From Acidobacteriota bacterium (lineage in GTDB: Bacteria; Acidobacteriota; Terriglobia; Terriglobales; Acidobacteriaceae), in NCBI GenBank assembly GCA_021792135.1, contig JAJYVF010000003.1, positions 124,001 to 188,000 of the forward strand: a stretch of 64,000 nt of DNA. The letters run 5' to 3'. The position numbers were made by a program, and so were the translations under genes. The notes beneath the pieces were generated by a model. That model was not told the DNA's origin. It worked only from the letters and a program-made list of their open reading frames with translations, and did no database searches. Shown here one piece after another: positions 33,873 to 42,965 of the stretch. Every line of letters begins with the position of its first letter. Position 1 is the stretch's first letter.

Positions 33873-34118
33873 TTACATAACATAGGCCATGTGTTCCAGC
33901 TCCTGCTGCATACATTCGAGGGTGCACGCATTCCCTTCCAGACGCACAACAGCTTCACGCACAACTGCCGGGTTTACACCATAGCCGCGACCGGCCAGAA
34001 AGGAGGTCACAAGTTCCGCAGCCTGCCACGAATCGAAACCGGACTGAAGGAGTTCGGTGCGCAGCCCGGCGAGTTCTGCTGCAGGGAATTTCTCGATTCT
34101 GCTGTCCTGTGCCATCAT
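33873..34118 (-). CDS. small hypothetical protein
   Basis: An 81-residue protein whose ATG at 34118 follows GGGAG at good spacing. It is largely helical (SRIEKFPAAELAGLRTELLQSGFDSWQAAELVTSFLAGRGYG, then VVREAVVRLEGNACTLECMQQELEHMAYVM). No motif or membrane segment is seen. Codon choice agrees with the neighbours. It is transcribed leftward, opposite to coaE. No function can be proposed. Confidence 0.5.
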   Translation of the reverse strand: MMAQDSRIEKFPAAELAGLRTELLQSGFDSWQAAELVTSFLAGRGYGVNPAVVREAVVRLEGNACTLECMQQELEHMAYVM

Positions 34119-34287
34119 CTTGCTCCCTGGTTGAGTTTTTGCGCCGTGTTGCTGAACGAGCCCCTTGCTCGTTTAGACACGGCTTTGGAGAATTTGTGTT
34201 GCCAAACTTACACAGATCGACCGATTTTCGATGCGGGCACCGGGTTATTCCATGACATTCAAAGAGAAACACGCCGTAAACTGAAGG

Positions 34288-34434
34288 GTGACCAACTCAA
34301 AAAAAGACCGGGATCCGCGGGCAACCCCATCGGGACCGTCCTGGCTCCTGATGCTTTCTATCATTCTTGTGGCCATGCTGATCGCGCTCGGCATCGCCTG
34401 GGCGTTCGTTACACCCATGTTGCATCGCCACTGA
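34288..34434 (+). CDS. small single-pass membrane protein, 48 residues
   Basis: The frame starts at a GTG at 34288, 5 bases after a TAAACT -10-like box (34277-34282), as seen for other leaderless starts in this window. The product has a basic, Pro-rich N-terminus (TNSKKDRDPRATPSGPS), one long hydrophobic helix (WLLMLSIILVAMLIALGIAWAFV) and a short TPMLHRH end. The positive-inside rule predicts the N-terminus in the cytoplasm. Codon third positions are GC-rich in this frame. A clean membrane helix in an otherwise empty stretch supports it as real, though no family is recognised. Confidence 0.45.
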   Translation: MTNSKKDRDPRATPSGPSWLLMLSIILVAMLIALGIAWAFVTPMLHRH

Positions 34435-34663
34435 GGCGGAGCCCCGTTGCGGATCGATGCCGCGTCAGGTCTGTTGCTGAGCCGGCTCTGTTCGCTCCAC
34501 CAGCGGCACGGGAATGCCATCGGCGACCGGGCAGTTGTGTCCGCATTCTTCGCAGCCCAGCGCATGTCTGTCCCCCGCCTGGCTACAGTCTGCCGCGACA
34601 CGCAGGACATAGAATAGCGTGGGGTAACTGGAAGCGCATCTTCCCTGTACGGATTGGAGATTC

Positions 34664-35329
34664 ATGTTGCGCGTGGGGCTTACCGGGGGTCTGGGCAGCG
34701 GGAAATCGACAGTCGCAGGGTTTTTCCGAGAGCAGGGATTTCATATTCTCGAGGCGGACGGCATTGCCCGCGAACTGATGCGGCCGGGCAAATCCGTATA
34801 TCGCGGTATCGCAGAGCACTTCGGGCCGGCGGTGATCGGCCCCGATGGTTCGCTGGACCGGAAGCGTCTGGCAGAGATGGCATTCCGGGAAGGCCGTCTC
34901 CCGGAGCTGAACCGCATCGTGCATCCGCCGGTCATCGCCGAGCAGGAGCGTCTTATCGCGGAAATCGCCCGTGCCGATCCGCGGGCAATTGTTGTGGTGG
35001 AGTCAGCGCTCATCTTTGAAGTGGAGAAATGGGGCACCGCTCCGGGCTGGCCCAGGCGCTTCGACCGTATCATCCTGGTAACCGCGCCGGATGAGGTGAA
35101 GATTCAGCGCTTTCTCGCGCGCACCCTGCCGCCGGATGCGACGCAGGAGAGACGTGCTGAGGCTGAGCGTGACGCGCGAGCACGACTGGCCGCGCAGATC
35201 CCCGACACAACGAAGGTACCCGGGTCCGATGCGGTGATCGATAACTCCGGTTCCCTTGCCTCCACAAGAGAGCAGACGCTCCGCCTTGCGGCGGAACTCC
35301 GTTCCGCGGCCGCAACCCGGGATCGCTAG
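34664..35329 (+). CDS. coaE: dephospho-CoA kinase
   Basis: CoaE phosphorylates the ribose 3'-hydroxyl of dephospho-CoA, the last step of CoA synthesis. The 221-residue protein opens MLRVGLTGGLGSGKST with the P-loop at about 8-16. It then has HILEADGIARELM, LAEMAFREGRLPELNRIVHPPV and VVVESALIFEVEKWG, the known order of adenine and CoA contacts. The ATG at 34664 follows GGAGATTC. A TAGAAT box at 34610-34615 may be its promoter. The C-terminal region is slightly extended and variable. Confidence 0.93.
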   Translation: MLRVGLTGGLGSGKSTVAGFFREQGFHILEADGIARELMRPGKSVYRGIAEHFGPAVIGPDGSLDRKRLAEMAFREGRLPELNRIVHPPVIAEQERLIAEIARADPRAIVVVESALIFEVEKWGTAPGWPRRFDRIILVTAPDEVKIQRFLARTLPPDATQERRAEAERDARARLAAQIPDTTKVPGSDAVIDNSGSLASTREQTLRLAAELRSAAATRDR

Positions 35330-35409
35330 AATAAGAACAGCGGAAAAATGATTGCTCCGGTTTCACAGCTGCAACGGCTGACGTTCCGCAATCCGGAAAA
35401 AGAAACGCT

Positions 35410-36540
35410 ATGAATTTTCGCAGACTGGTTCTCATCCTGCTTCTCGTTGGGGGATTCTGGTATCTGACCCATAACGGGTTCCGCAGAAATGCTCTTTACC
35501 GCGGTTTGCCGCTGACTCTGACGGAAGCGCAGGCCGCGCCGGAGTATACCCCGCAGGAACTCAACAATATTGCGGTCTACAAGCGGGTAGATCCGTCGGT
35601 TGTGAATATCACCTCCACCACCGTGACTCTGGATTTCTTCTACGGCCTGGTCCCGGCGGAAGGACAGGGCTCGGGATTCATTCTTGACAAGCAGGGGCAC
35701 ATCCTGACCAACTACCACGTCATCGAGAATGCCCGGAAAATCATGGTGCAGACCTATGACAAGCATCAATACGGGGCGCAGGAGATCGCCGGCGACCGTC
35801 TGCACGACCTCGCCCTGCTGCAGATTGATGCTCCCAATCTGCTTCCGGCCGTGCTGGCTACCTCCCGCAATCTGCAGGTTGGGCAGCAGGTGTATGCCAT
35901 TGGCAATCCTTTCGGACTCTCCGGCACCATGACCGCCGGCATTATCAGCGCCATTCGCTCCGTGCGCGGACCGGAAGGCGCACCGATCGAAAATGCCATC
36001 CAGACCGATGCGGCGATTAACCCGGGGAACTCCGGAGGACCGCTCCTGAACTCGCATGGCGAGGTCATCGGGATCAACTCGATGATTGCACAGAACGGGG
36101 CCGAGCAGAATGCCGGGATTGGCTTTGCGATCCCGATTGACACCGCCAAGGCAGTGCTGGGCGATTTTCAAAGATATGGACACGCGAGGCGGCCCTCGCT
36201 GGGCATTCGAACCCTTGCGATTGGCCCCGATCTGGCCCAGCAGATGGGCCTGCCTGCCAGCTATGGAGTGCTCATCGAAAGCACCGTTCCCGGTGGTGCT
36301 GCTGCAAGGGCCGGACTGCGCGGGGGCAGCGAGGTCGCTTACCTCGGCAATATGCAGATATCCATTGGCGGCGATCTGATCGTCGCCATTGACGGGCAGG
36401 AAGTCACTAATTCGCAGGACATTTCGGAAATCATGAACCAGCACCAGCCCGGCGACACCGTGACCGTCACCTTTTTCCGGGGGGTTCGGAAGTTGACAAC
36501 CCGTGTTACCTTGGGGGAAGCTGGGGATCAGTCCGCTTAG
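35410..36540 (+). CDS. Deg-type (HtrA-like) serine protease with one PDZ domain
   Basis: A 376-residue periplasmic or membrane-tethered protease of the S1C family, degrading misfolded or signalling proteins. Residues 5-19 form an uncleaved signal anchor. The catalytic triad is His103 in TNYHVI, Asp133 in HDLALL, and Ser208 in PGNSGGPL; GNPFGLSGTMTAGI lies between. A single PDZ domain follows (about 275-365, with AGLRGGSEVAYLGN and GGDLIVAIDGQEV). This matches DegS or HhoA-like proteases rather than two-PDZ DegP. A TAGAAT box at 35327-35332 may start the transcript. It lies 80 bases after coaE. Confidence 0.92.
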   Translation: MNFRRLVLILLLVGGFWYLTHNGFRRNALYRGLPLTLTEAQAAPEYTPQELNNIAVYKRVDPSVVNITSTTVTLDFFYGLVPAEGQGSGFILDKQGHILTNYHVIENARKIMVQTYDKHQYGAQEIAGDRLHDLALLQIDAPNLLPAVLATSRNLQVGQQVYAIGNPFGLSGTMTAGIISAIRSVRGPEGAPIENAIQTDAAINPGNSGGPLLNSHGEVIGINSMIAQNGAEQNAGIGFAIPIDTAKAVLGDFQRYGHARRPSLGIRTLAIGPDLAQQMGLPASYGVLIESTVPGGAAARAGLRGGSEVAYLGNMQISIGGDLIVAIDGQEVTNSQDISEIMNQHQPGDTVTVTFFRGVRKLTTRVTLGEAGDQSA

Positions 36541-36588
36541 GAGGTTCCCATTTTCCTGCCTGCGGCCCGCTGGACAGTCGCCGATATA

Positions 36589-37599
36589 GTGCCGCAAATC
36601 AACAAGTTGGCCCTGATTACCGGAGCCAACAGCGGCATCGGCTTTGAGGCGGCCAGAGAACTGGCGCGTGCAGGCGGTTCTGTGATTCTTGCCTGCCGCA
36701 GTCAGGCCAGAGGCGACTCTGCCCGCGCCCGCATTGTGGCCGAAATACCCGGCGCGCAGGTTGAAGTGCTTCCGCTTGACCTGGCCAGTCTCGGTTCCAT
36801 CCAGACTGCGGCGCGCGCATTCCTCTCCACCGGCCGTCGCCTGGATCTGCTCATCAACAACGCCGGCGTCATGGCGATTCCTGAGCGGCGGATGAGTCGG
36901 GAAGGACTTGAGCTGCAACTGGCGACGAACCATTTCGGACATTTCGCCCTCACGGGACTGCTGCTTCCAGCCCTGCTGAAGCGAAACGGGAATGAAGAGA
37001 GCCGCGTCGTCACCGTCAGCTCGATTGCCCACCGCGGAGCCACCATGGATTTCGGCGACCTGCAGTGGGTACAGAACTATAAGCCCTGGCCAGCGTACCG
37101 CCGCTCGAAGCTCGCCAATCTTCTCTTCGGACTCGAGCTGGGGCGCCGCCTGGCAGACGCCTGCGCGCCGGTCCTCAGTCTGATAGCGCATCCCGGCGTC
37201 TCAAGGACCAACCTCTTTCGGGCCGGACCGGGACAAAAGCCCGGCCTGATTCCCAAACTCATTCCACTGCTCATCGAAACCATGGCCCAGTCGGAGGCCC
37301 GTGGCGCTCTGCCGGTCCTTTACGCGGCCGTTGCCGGAGAAGTGCAGGAAGGGCGGTTTTATGGTCCACTCGGCTTCCGCCAGATGCGGGGTTATCCGGG
37401 CGAGGTTCGTGCCGAAGCCCAGGCGTACGACCAGCAGCTTGCGGAGCAGCTATGGAAGGTATCCGAAGAGATCACAGGGGTTCGGTATGACCTGCCTGAG
37501 CCTCCGAACGCGTCGCGGGAGAATACGGACCATCCGTCCCGGCGACACAGGCGCCCGGGCCACGATCGCGCCGGATTGAGGCCTGGATCGGGTTGCTAA
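36589..37599 (+). CDS. short-chain dehydrogenase/reductase
   Basis: A 336-residue SDR. It has the nucleotide motif TGANSGIGFE near 11-20, the structural NNAGVMA, the catalytic SSIAHRG and AYRRSKLANLLF (Y-x-x-x-K), and the later AHPGVSRTNL. This pattern is close to retinol dehydrogenase- or WW-domain-oxidoreductase-like SDRs; the substrate is unknown. The GTG at 36589 overlaps a TATAGT, so the true start or promoter position is uncertain; a TTG at 36607 would begin right at the Rossmann strand. The last 35 residues are a basic tail outside the fold. Confidence 0.85.
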   Translation: MPQINKLALITGANSGIGFEAARELARAGGSVILACRSQARGDSARARIVAEIPGAQVEVLPLDLASLGSIQTAARAFLSTGRRLDLLINNAGVMAIPERRMSREGLELQLATNHFGHFALTGLLLPALLKRNGNEESRVVTVSSIAHRGATMDFGDLQWVQNYKPWPAYRRSKLANLLFGLELGRRLADACAPVLSLIAHPGVSRTNLFRAGPGQKPGLIPKLIPLLIETMAQSEARGALPVLYAAVAGEVQEGRFYGPLGFRQMRGYPGEVRAEAQAYDQQLAEQLWKVSEEITGVRYDLPEPPNASRENTDHPSRRHRRPGHDRAGLRPGSGC

Positions 37600-37683
37600 A
37601 CTGAATCAGCAGAGCCGGAATGCCGTTTAGCGATGCCGCGCAGCCGGGTTTTCCTTTGGTTAAAGCGACGGAGGCAAAAAACG

Positions 37684-38385
37684 ATGGCTGCATGGAACCA
37701 GCCGGCTTCCGGCGAGCGAGAGAGGCAGAACCGGCGGGTCACGCGCTTCCCGGTACTCTATCCCATCCTCGATGCTGATTTCGTTCTGCAGTCGCACGCG
37801 CGCAATCTGACCGACCGATGGGCTGTGCTGCGCCGGCTGGTCCGCGAGCTCGCCGGCGCCGGAATTGAAATCCTCCAGTACCGCAACAAGCGCGACGACG
37901 ATGTGCTGGTTGCCCAGGACGCCCTGGCCATGCGCGAAGCGGCGCCCCTGCTGACGCTGATCCTTAACGATCGCGCAGGACTGGTGCTGCCTGCGGGCTG
38001 GAACGGCGTGCACGTCGGGCAGGAGGATATGTCGCCGTCAGAGGCACGTGCGCTGGTCGGACAGCGCTGCCTCGTCGGCTTGTCGACGAACAGGGATGAG
38101 GAGGTGCTCGCCGCCGTCAGAGAGCCGGTCGACTATATCGCCATCGGCCCGGTCTTTCCGACTGCGACCAAAACCGATACCAACCCCGTCATTGGGCTCG
38201 AAGGCGTAGCGCGGGCTCGGGCAATGACCGCAAAGCCGCTGATCGCCATCGGCGGCATCAGCCTGGAGAACGCTCCCTCCGTCTACGATGCAGGCGCCGA
38301 TTCGGTGGCGGTCATCTCGGCAATCTTCAGGCCCGGCCGAAACCCCGCCCAATCCGCCAAAGACTTTCTCCGGATTTTCGAGTAG
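37684..38385 (+). CDS. thiE: thiamine phosphate synthase-like protein
   Basis: ThiE joins HMP-PP and thiazole phosphate to give thiamine phosphate. The 233-residue barrel shows the family residues: ILQYRNKRDD, TLILNDRAGLVL, GVHVGQEDMS, LVGLSTN, IAIGPVFPTATKTD and PLIAIGGISLENA. This set of phosphate and substrate contacts is that of ThiE; TenI-like proteins share the fold but lack some of them. An N-terminal extension of about 35 residues precedes the barrel. The ATG at 37684 follows GGAGG. No TPP riboswitch consensus is visible upstream, only a 7-bp dyad (GCTAAAC/GTTTAGC, 37595-37631). Confidence 0.82.
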   Translation: MAAWNQPASGERERQNRRVTRFPVLYPILDADFVLQSHARNLTDRWAVLRRLVRELAGAGIEILQYRNKRDDDVLVAQDALAMREAAPLLTLILNDRAGLVLPAGWNGVHVGQEDMSPSEARALVGQRCLVGLSTNRDEEVLAAVREPVDYIAIGPVFPTATKTDTNPVIGLEGVARARAMTAKPLIAIGGISLENAPSVYDAGADSVAVISAIFRPGRNPAQSAKDFLRIFE

Positions 38386-38398
38386 AACTGAAGCACAC

Positions 38399-39997
38399 GT
38401 GAGCACTGGCGCCGAAACCTCAGACCCTTCCGCCGCAAAACCAGCCCTCGTCGCAAGTCTCGGTCTGTTCAGCGCCACGGCCATTGTGGTCGGGTCGATG
38501 ATCGGCTCCGGCATCTTCATCGTCCCGGCGGAGATCAGCCGCGATGTGGGCTCACCCGCGCTCCTGATCGCGGCATGGCTGGTCACTGCGGTCATGACCA
38601 TCATCGGTGCGCTCAGTTACGGCGAACTGGCGGCCATGATGCCCCGAGCCGGCGGCCAGTATGTCTATCTGCGCGAGGCGCTGGGACCGATCTGGGGATT
38701 CCTCTTCGGATGGACGCTCTTCCTCGTCATCCAGACCGGAACCATCGCGGCCGTGGCCGTCGCCTTCGGTAAGTTCCTCGGGGTCTTCTTTCCCGCGGTT
38801 TCCTCCACCCACTGGATCTGGCACATCGCCCACGTGCCGGCCTGGCATGTGGGTCCTATGGTCCTGGGCAACATGGAGATCGGGCTGAGCACCGCCAATC
38901 TCGCCGGGATCCTGGTGATTCTGCTTCTTGCCGTCGTGAATATCTTCGGTGTCAGGCTGGGCGCGCTCGTCCAGAATGTCTTCACGACGGCCAAAGCCGC
39001 TGCTCTGCTGGGGCTGGTCGCCTTCGGTTTCCTGCTCGGACGCAATGCCGCTGCGATCCGCGCCAACTTCGGGGCGAATTTCTGGCATGGAGCTTCCTGG
39101 CACCATCTTCACCCTCTGCAGATCGGTGTCGGCGGACCGATCACCATGGTCGGACTGCTCACCATTCTGGCCGTGGTGCAGACCGGGTCCCTCTTCTCCG
39201 CGGATGCCTGGAACAACGTGACCTACACCGCCGGCGAGGTGCGCAATCCACGGCGCAACCTGCCATGGTCTCTGGCCTTCGGCACGGCGCTGGTGCTGGC
39301 TCTGTACATCCTCTGCAACGTTGTCTATCTGCTGGTGCTGCCGCTCCATGGCAATCCGCACGGAAGTACGATCGTCGCGCGCGGCATCCAGCACGCCTCC
39401 GAAGACCGGGTGGCTACGGCGGCACTGCAGCAGATCTTTTCGCATACCGGGGCATACCTGATGGCTGGCGCCATCCTCGTTTCCACCTTCGGCTGTGCGA
39501 ACGGGCTGACGCTGGCAGGGGCGCGCGTCTACTACGCCATGAGCCGGGACGGCCTCTTCTTCAGGGCCGCTGGCGAGTTGCACCGCCGCTGGCGAACGCC
39601 GGTTCTGGCGCTCACCGTGCAGGCCCTGTGGACCTGCCTGCTCTGTATTTCCGGCTCCTACAGCCAGCTGCTCGATTACATCATCTGCACCGAGCTGATC
39701 TTCTACATCCTGACGATCGCGAGCCTCTTCGTGCTGCGTGTCCGCCGGCCTGAGGCTGAACGCCCTTACCGCGCTTTCGGTTACCCCGTGCTGCCTGCAA
39801 TCTATATCCTGATGGCCGCCTGGATCTGTATCGTATTATTGCGCTACAAACCGCAATACACGTGGCCCGGACTGGTGATCGTCCTTCTCGGAATTCCGGT
39901 CTATGGGGTGTGGTCCAGCAGGTCGGTTTCTGAATCATCGCCCCGGCGCCTGAGCTCGTCCGGGCAAATCCCTGGAGGATCAGCCGATCATGGCTAA
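38399..39997 (+). CDS. APC family amino acid permease
   Basis: A 532-residue polytopic protein with 12 predicted helices. TM1 carries the substrate-binding signature VVGSMIGSGIFIVPAEI near 30-46. GGQYVYLREALGP and the cluster AGEVRNPRRNLPWSLAFG in the middle are typical of the APC superfamily (LAT/SLC7-like). The GTG at 38399 is chosen because it lies just after the thiE stop and precedes the charged N-terminal tail. The last 8 bases overlap the next permease gene, so the two are coexpressed. The substrate is not predictable. Confidence 0.88.
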   Translation: MSTGAETSDPSAAKPALVASLGLFSATAIVVGSMIGSGIFIVPAEISRDVGSPALLIAAWLVTAVMTIIGALSYGELAAMMPRAGGQYVYLREALGPIWGFLFGWTLFLVIQTGTIAAVAVAFGKFLGVFFPAVSSTHWIWHIAHVPAWHVGPMVLGNMEIGLSTANLAGILVILLLAVVNIFGVRLGALVQNVFTTAKAAALLGLVAFGFLLGRNAAAIRANFGANFWHGASWHHLHPLQIGVGGPITMVGLLTILAVVQTGSLFSADAWNNVTYTAGEVRNPRRNLPWSLAFGTALVLALYILCNVVYLLVLPLHGNPHGSTIVARGIQHASEDRVATAALQQIFSHTGAYLMAGAILVSTFGCANGLTLAGARVYYAMSRDGLFFRAAGELHRRWRTPVLALTVQALWTCLLCISGSYSQLLDYIICTELIFYILTIASLFVLRVRRPEAERPYRAFGYPVLPAIYILMAAWICIVLLRYKPQYTWPGLVIVLLGIPVYGVWSSRSVSESSPRRLSSSGQIPGGSADHG

Positions 39998-41534
39998 GCT
40001 CTTTGCGGTGAAACCGCTCTCCGCTCTGCGTCAGGAAGCCTCTGAGGAGGGCGAGCACACGCTCAAACGCTCGCTGGGCCCTGTGAATCTCATCACTCTC
40101 GGAATCGGGGCGATCATCGGGGCCGGAATTTTCGTGCTGACCGGGCAGGCGGCGGCGCTTCATGCGGGTCCGGCGGTTGCGCTCAGCTTTGTCGTGGCCG
40201 GCATCACCTGTGCTTTTGCAGGGCTCTGCTATGCGGAGTTCGCATCCATCATTCCCATTGCCGGATCGGCTTACACCTACGGGTACGCCACCCTCGGCGA
40301 ACTGGTTGCATGGATTATTGGCTGGGACCTCTGCCTTGAATATGCCTTTGGGGCCGCCACCGTGGCTTCCGGGTGGTCGGGCTATTTCCTGAGTCTGCTG
40401 GCGCAGATTGGACTCACCCCCGGACCAGCGTTTGCCCGCTTCACGACAACCTGGGGTAACATCCTCTACCTCTACAAAGGCAGCTGGATGCCCGCCATGT
40501 CGCTGCCGCCGGGTGTGGTGACCGGGGGCCTGCCCCACATTACCGGCGTTTTCAACATCGTCGCGTTTCTCGCGATTGTCTGCGTCACCATTGTGCTGGT
40601 GATCGGCATTAAGGAATCCGCCAACCTCAATTCCGCCATTGTGTTTGTGAAACTCGCGGTCGTCGGGATCTTCCTGGTACTCGGCACTCACTTCCTGTTG
40701 CACCATCCCCACCTGGCGCAGGTGAACTGGCACCCTTTTATTCCAGGCAATGAGGGCCGGGGCGTCTTCGGCATTGATGGGATCGTTGCCGGAGCTTCCT
40801 CCGTCTTCTTCGCATACATTGGATTCGATGCCGTCTCCACGGCCGCCCAGGAGGCGCGGAATCCGCAGCGGGACATGCCCATCGGCATTCTTGGATCGCT
40901 GGTGATCTGCACAATCCTCTATATCGCAGTCTCGCTCGTGCTCACCGGTCTGGTGAACTACAGGACGCTCAATGTAGCGCAGCCGGTGGCGCTGGGAATC
41001 GATGCGACAGGTGTTTCCTGGGGCAGCCTCCTCGTGAAGATTGGGGCGGTGTTCGGGCTCGGCACGGTCATGCTGGTGATGCTGCTCGGACAGTCGCGCG
41101 TGTTCTTCTCCATGTCTCGCGACGGGCTTCTCTGGAAGTGGGCCAGCGACATCCATCCGCGCTTCCGTACCCCCTGGATTTCCAATATCGTCGTGGGAAG
41201 CATTGTCGCCTTCCTCCCTGCGCTGCTGCCGATCGACAGGCTGAGCGAACTGGTCAACATGGGCACCCTGCTGGCTTTCGCGATCGTCTCCGCCGGCGTC
41301 TGGATCCTGCGCGTAAGGCAGCCGGAGCTGGAGCGGCCGTTCAGGACGCCCTTTGTGCCGGTAGTGCCGATTCTGGGCATCGTGAGCGCGTTTTACCTGA
41401 TGTTTCATCTGCCGCTCCTTACCTGGGAAGTGGTGGGGATCTGGCTGGTTGTGGGCCTGACCATCTACTTCTCCTGGTCCACGCGCCACAGCAAGGTGCA
41501 GGCCATGCAGCGGGAACTGCCGCAGCCTCGCTGA
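39990..41534 (+). CDS. APC family amino acid permease, CAT-like
   Basis: A 514-residue permease. TM1 has LGIGAIIGAGIFVLTGQAA, and EARNPQRDMPIGILGSL follows in the middle, both typical of cationic amino acid transporter (CAT/YfnA) types. It has 12-14 helices with GFDAVSTAAQEA in TM6. Overlap with the preceding permease gene by 8 bases suggests a two-gene transport operon. The two permeases are only distantly alike, so this is not a recent duplicate. The ATG at 39990 follows GGAGGATC. Confidence 0.9.
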   Translation: MAKLFAVKPLSALRQEASEEGEHTLKRSLGPVNLITLGIGAIIGAGIFVLTGQAAALHAGPAVALSFVVAGITCAFAGLCYAEFASIIPIAGSAYTYGYATLGELVAWIIGWDLCLEYAFGAATVASGWSGYFLSLLAQIGLTPGPAFARFTTTWGNILYLYKGSWMPAMSLPPGVVTGGLPHITGVFNIVAFLAIVCVTIVLVIGIKESANLNSAIVFVKLAVVGIFLVLGTHFLLHHPHLAQVNWHPFIPGNEGRGVFGIDGIVAGASSVFFAYIGFDAVSTAAQEARNPQRDMPIGILGSLVICTILYIAVSLVLTGLVNYRTLNVAQPVALGIDATGVSWGSLLVKIGAVFGLGTVMLVMLLGQSRVFFSMSRDGLLWKWASDIHPRFRTPWISNIVVGSIVAFLPALLPIDRLSELVNMGTLLAFAIVSAGVWILRVRQPELERPFRTPFVPVVPILGIVSAFYLMFHLPLLTWEVVGIWLVVGLTIYFSWSTRHSKVQAMQRELPQPR

Positions 41535-41557
41535 AGCGCAGTCGAGTGTGCTCGGGA

Positions 41558-41563
41558 TATACT
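41558..41563 (+). promoter_or_regulatory. -10 box giving a leaderless HIT gene transcript
   Basis: TATACT is followed by 7 bases and the GTG start of the HIT protein gene. No Shine-Dalgarno is available. Confidence 0.5.
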
Positions 41564-41570
41564 CGGCCCC

Positions 41571-42146
41571 GTGGACTTCCTCTGGACTCCGTGGCGCTAC
41601 GCCTATGTCACTGAAGCGGATCGAAAGAAGCGGCAGGGGATTCCCGAGGAACTGAGCGCGTGGCCGGGTGATACCGGCTGCGTTTTCTGCAATATCGTCG
41701 CCGCGGCGAATTACGCGGTGGAACACGGCATGGACTCCCAGGCAGCCGACCGCGCCGCAGGCATTGTGCTCCGCGCCGGCCGCAACTACATCTGCCTCAA
41801 CCGCTTTCCCTACACCTCCGGGCACGTGATGGTGGTGCCCTATAAGCACCAGAGCTCTCTGGCCGCGCTTGACCGGCCCACCGCGCACGAGATGACTGAC
41901 CTGGCGCAGCGTGCCGAGCAGGTCCTCGCCCGTGTCTATAAGCCGGAGGGCTTCAATTTCGGTCTCAACCTGGGCAGGGCTGCCGGGGCGGGAGTCGCCG
42001 GCCACCTGCATCTGCATGCTTTGCCGCGATGGTCGGGGGATACGAACTTCCTGACCGTAATCGGAGAAACGCGCATCCTCCCCGAGGATCTCGACGTGAC
42101 CTGGGAACGTCTGCGGCCGGCTTTTGCGAACGCAGCCGCCGAGTAG
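41571..42146 (+). CDS. HIT domain nucleotide hydrolase/phosphorylase
   Basis: A 191-residue HIT protein. The catalytic triad motif is GHLHLHALPRW with histidines near 145, 147 and 149. The N-terminus MDFLWTPWRYAYV and the CVFC pair (C37, C40) match the Ap4A phosphorylase-like branch. Likely substrates are dinucleoside polyphosphates or adenylylated molecules. The start is GTG at 41571, 7 bases behind TATACT. It is convergent with cmk across a 123-base gap containing one hairpin (CCCGTTC/GAACGGG) without a U tract. Confidence 0.88.
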   Translation: MDFLWTPWRYAYVTEADRKKRQGIPEELSAWPGDTGCVFCNIVAAANYAVEHGMDSQAADRAAGIVLRAGRNYICLNRFPYTSGHVMVVPYKHQSSLAALDRPTAHEMTDLAQRAEQVLARVYKPEGFNFGLNLGRAAGAGVAGHLHLHALPRWSGDTNFLTVIGETRILPEDLDVTWERLRPAFANAAAE

Positions 42147-42269
42147 CGGAGGTGCAGCCGCCCGTTCGTTCCTCGGCAAAGAACGGGTGACCGGAAGCGC
42201 CGCTGAGTCCCGGCGGCAGGTTCGTGAGACGCAGACGGGGCGAATCGAATCCTGCCCCTGGCGGATTTC

Positions 42270-42965
42270 CTAAGGCACCTGCGCCTCTGCGCAGAGAGGA
42301 CGTACCAGTTCCTCGATCCGGGAAAGCACCTCGTCCAGGCTCATCGCTGTGGAGTCGATGACGATGGCATCGGCCGCGGGGCGCAGCGGCGAGCTGGGCC
42401 GGTTCCGATCTCGCTCATCCCGCTCACGCAGTTCCCGCGAAACAGCCTCATGGTCGAATGCCACCGCCGGAGTTGCAGCGGCCGCCTGTTCGTACCGGCG
42501 CTGGCTTCGGGCCTCCGGCGAAGCATCGAGAAACACCTTCACATCGGCATCGGGAAATACCACTGTGCCGATGTCACGCCCTTCCATCACCAGGCTCCCT
42601 CGGCTTCCCATGGCACGCTGCAGATCGACCATCCATGCGCGAATTGCCGGATGTACACTGACCCGCGAAGCGCCCTGGGTCACATCGGAATCCCGAATCC
42701 GCTCCGTCACATCGGTGCCATCCAGACTGACACGATTACCCGTGCGGGCAGGTTCGAGCCAGATGGTCGTGTCGCGGGCAAGGTGTTCCAGCGCCGCCGA
42801 ATCGTCGAAATCCTGATCGTTGAGGATCGCTTTCAGGGCAAAGGCCCGATACATGGCACCGCTTTCGAGATTGAGCAGACCGAAGCGCTGGGCCAGGTGA
42901 CGCGCAACGGTGCTCTTGCCGGCTCCCGCCGGTCCATCGATGGCGATAATGGGGCCTCGGCTCAT
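42270..42965 (-). CDS. cmk: cytidylate kinase
   Basis: Cmk phosphorylates CMP and dCMP with ATP. The 231-residue protein has the P-loop IAIDGPAGAGKST near 7-19, LNLESGAMYRAFAL, the NMP-binding MEGRDIGTVVFPDADVKVFLDASPEAR, and RDERDRNRPSSPLRPAADA, the LID-like arginine cluster. The ATG at 42965 overlaps the upstream gene stop as ATGA, so it is cotranslated with the Arg-rich protein and likely transcribed from the mutL promoter. Confidence 0.95.
   Translation of the reverse strand: MSRGPIIAIDGPAGAGKSTVARHLAQRFGLLNLESGAMYRAFALKAILNDQDFDDSAALEHLARDTTIWLEPARTGNRVSLDGTDVTERIRDSDVTQGASRVSVHPAIRAWMVDLQRAMGSRGSLVMEGRDIGTVVFPDADVKVFLDASPEARSQRRYEQAAAATPAVAFDHEAVSRELRERDERDRNRPSSPLRPAADAIVIDSTAMSLDEVLSRIEELVRPLCAEAQVP

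Noticed and set aside
37560-37690. Possible TPP riboswitch upstream of the thiE-like gene
   Set aside because: I see none of the conserved TPP riboswitch sequences (CUGAGA, thiM-type boxes); only a simple 7-bp dyad is present.
42150-42265. tRNA-like GGGGC...GCCCC stem and GAATCGAATCC stretch
   Set aside because: No cloverleaf, no acceptor stem pairing and no CCA end could be made; it is an intergenic hairpin pair between convergent genes.
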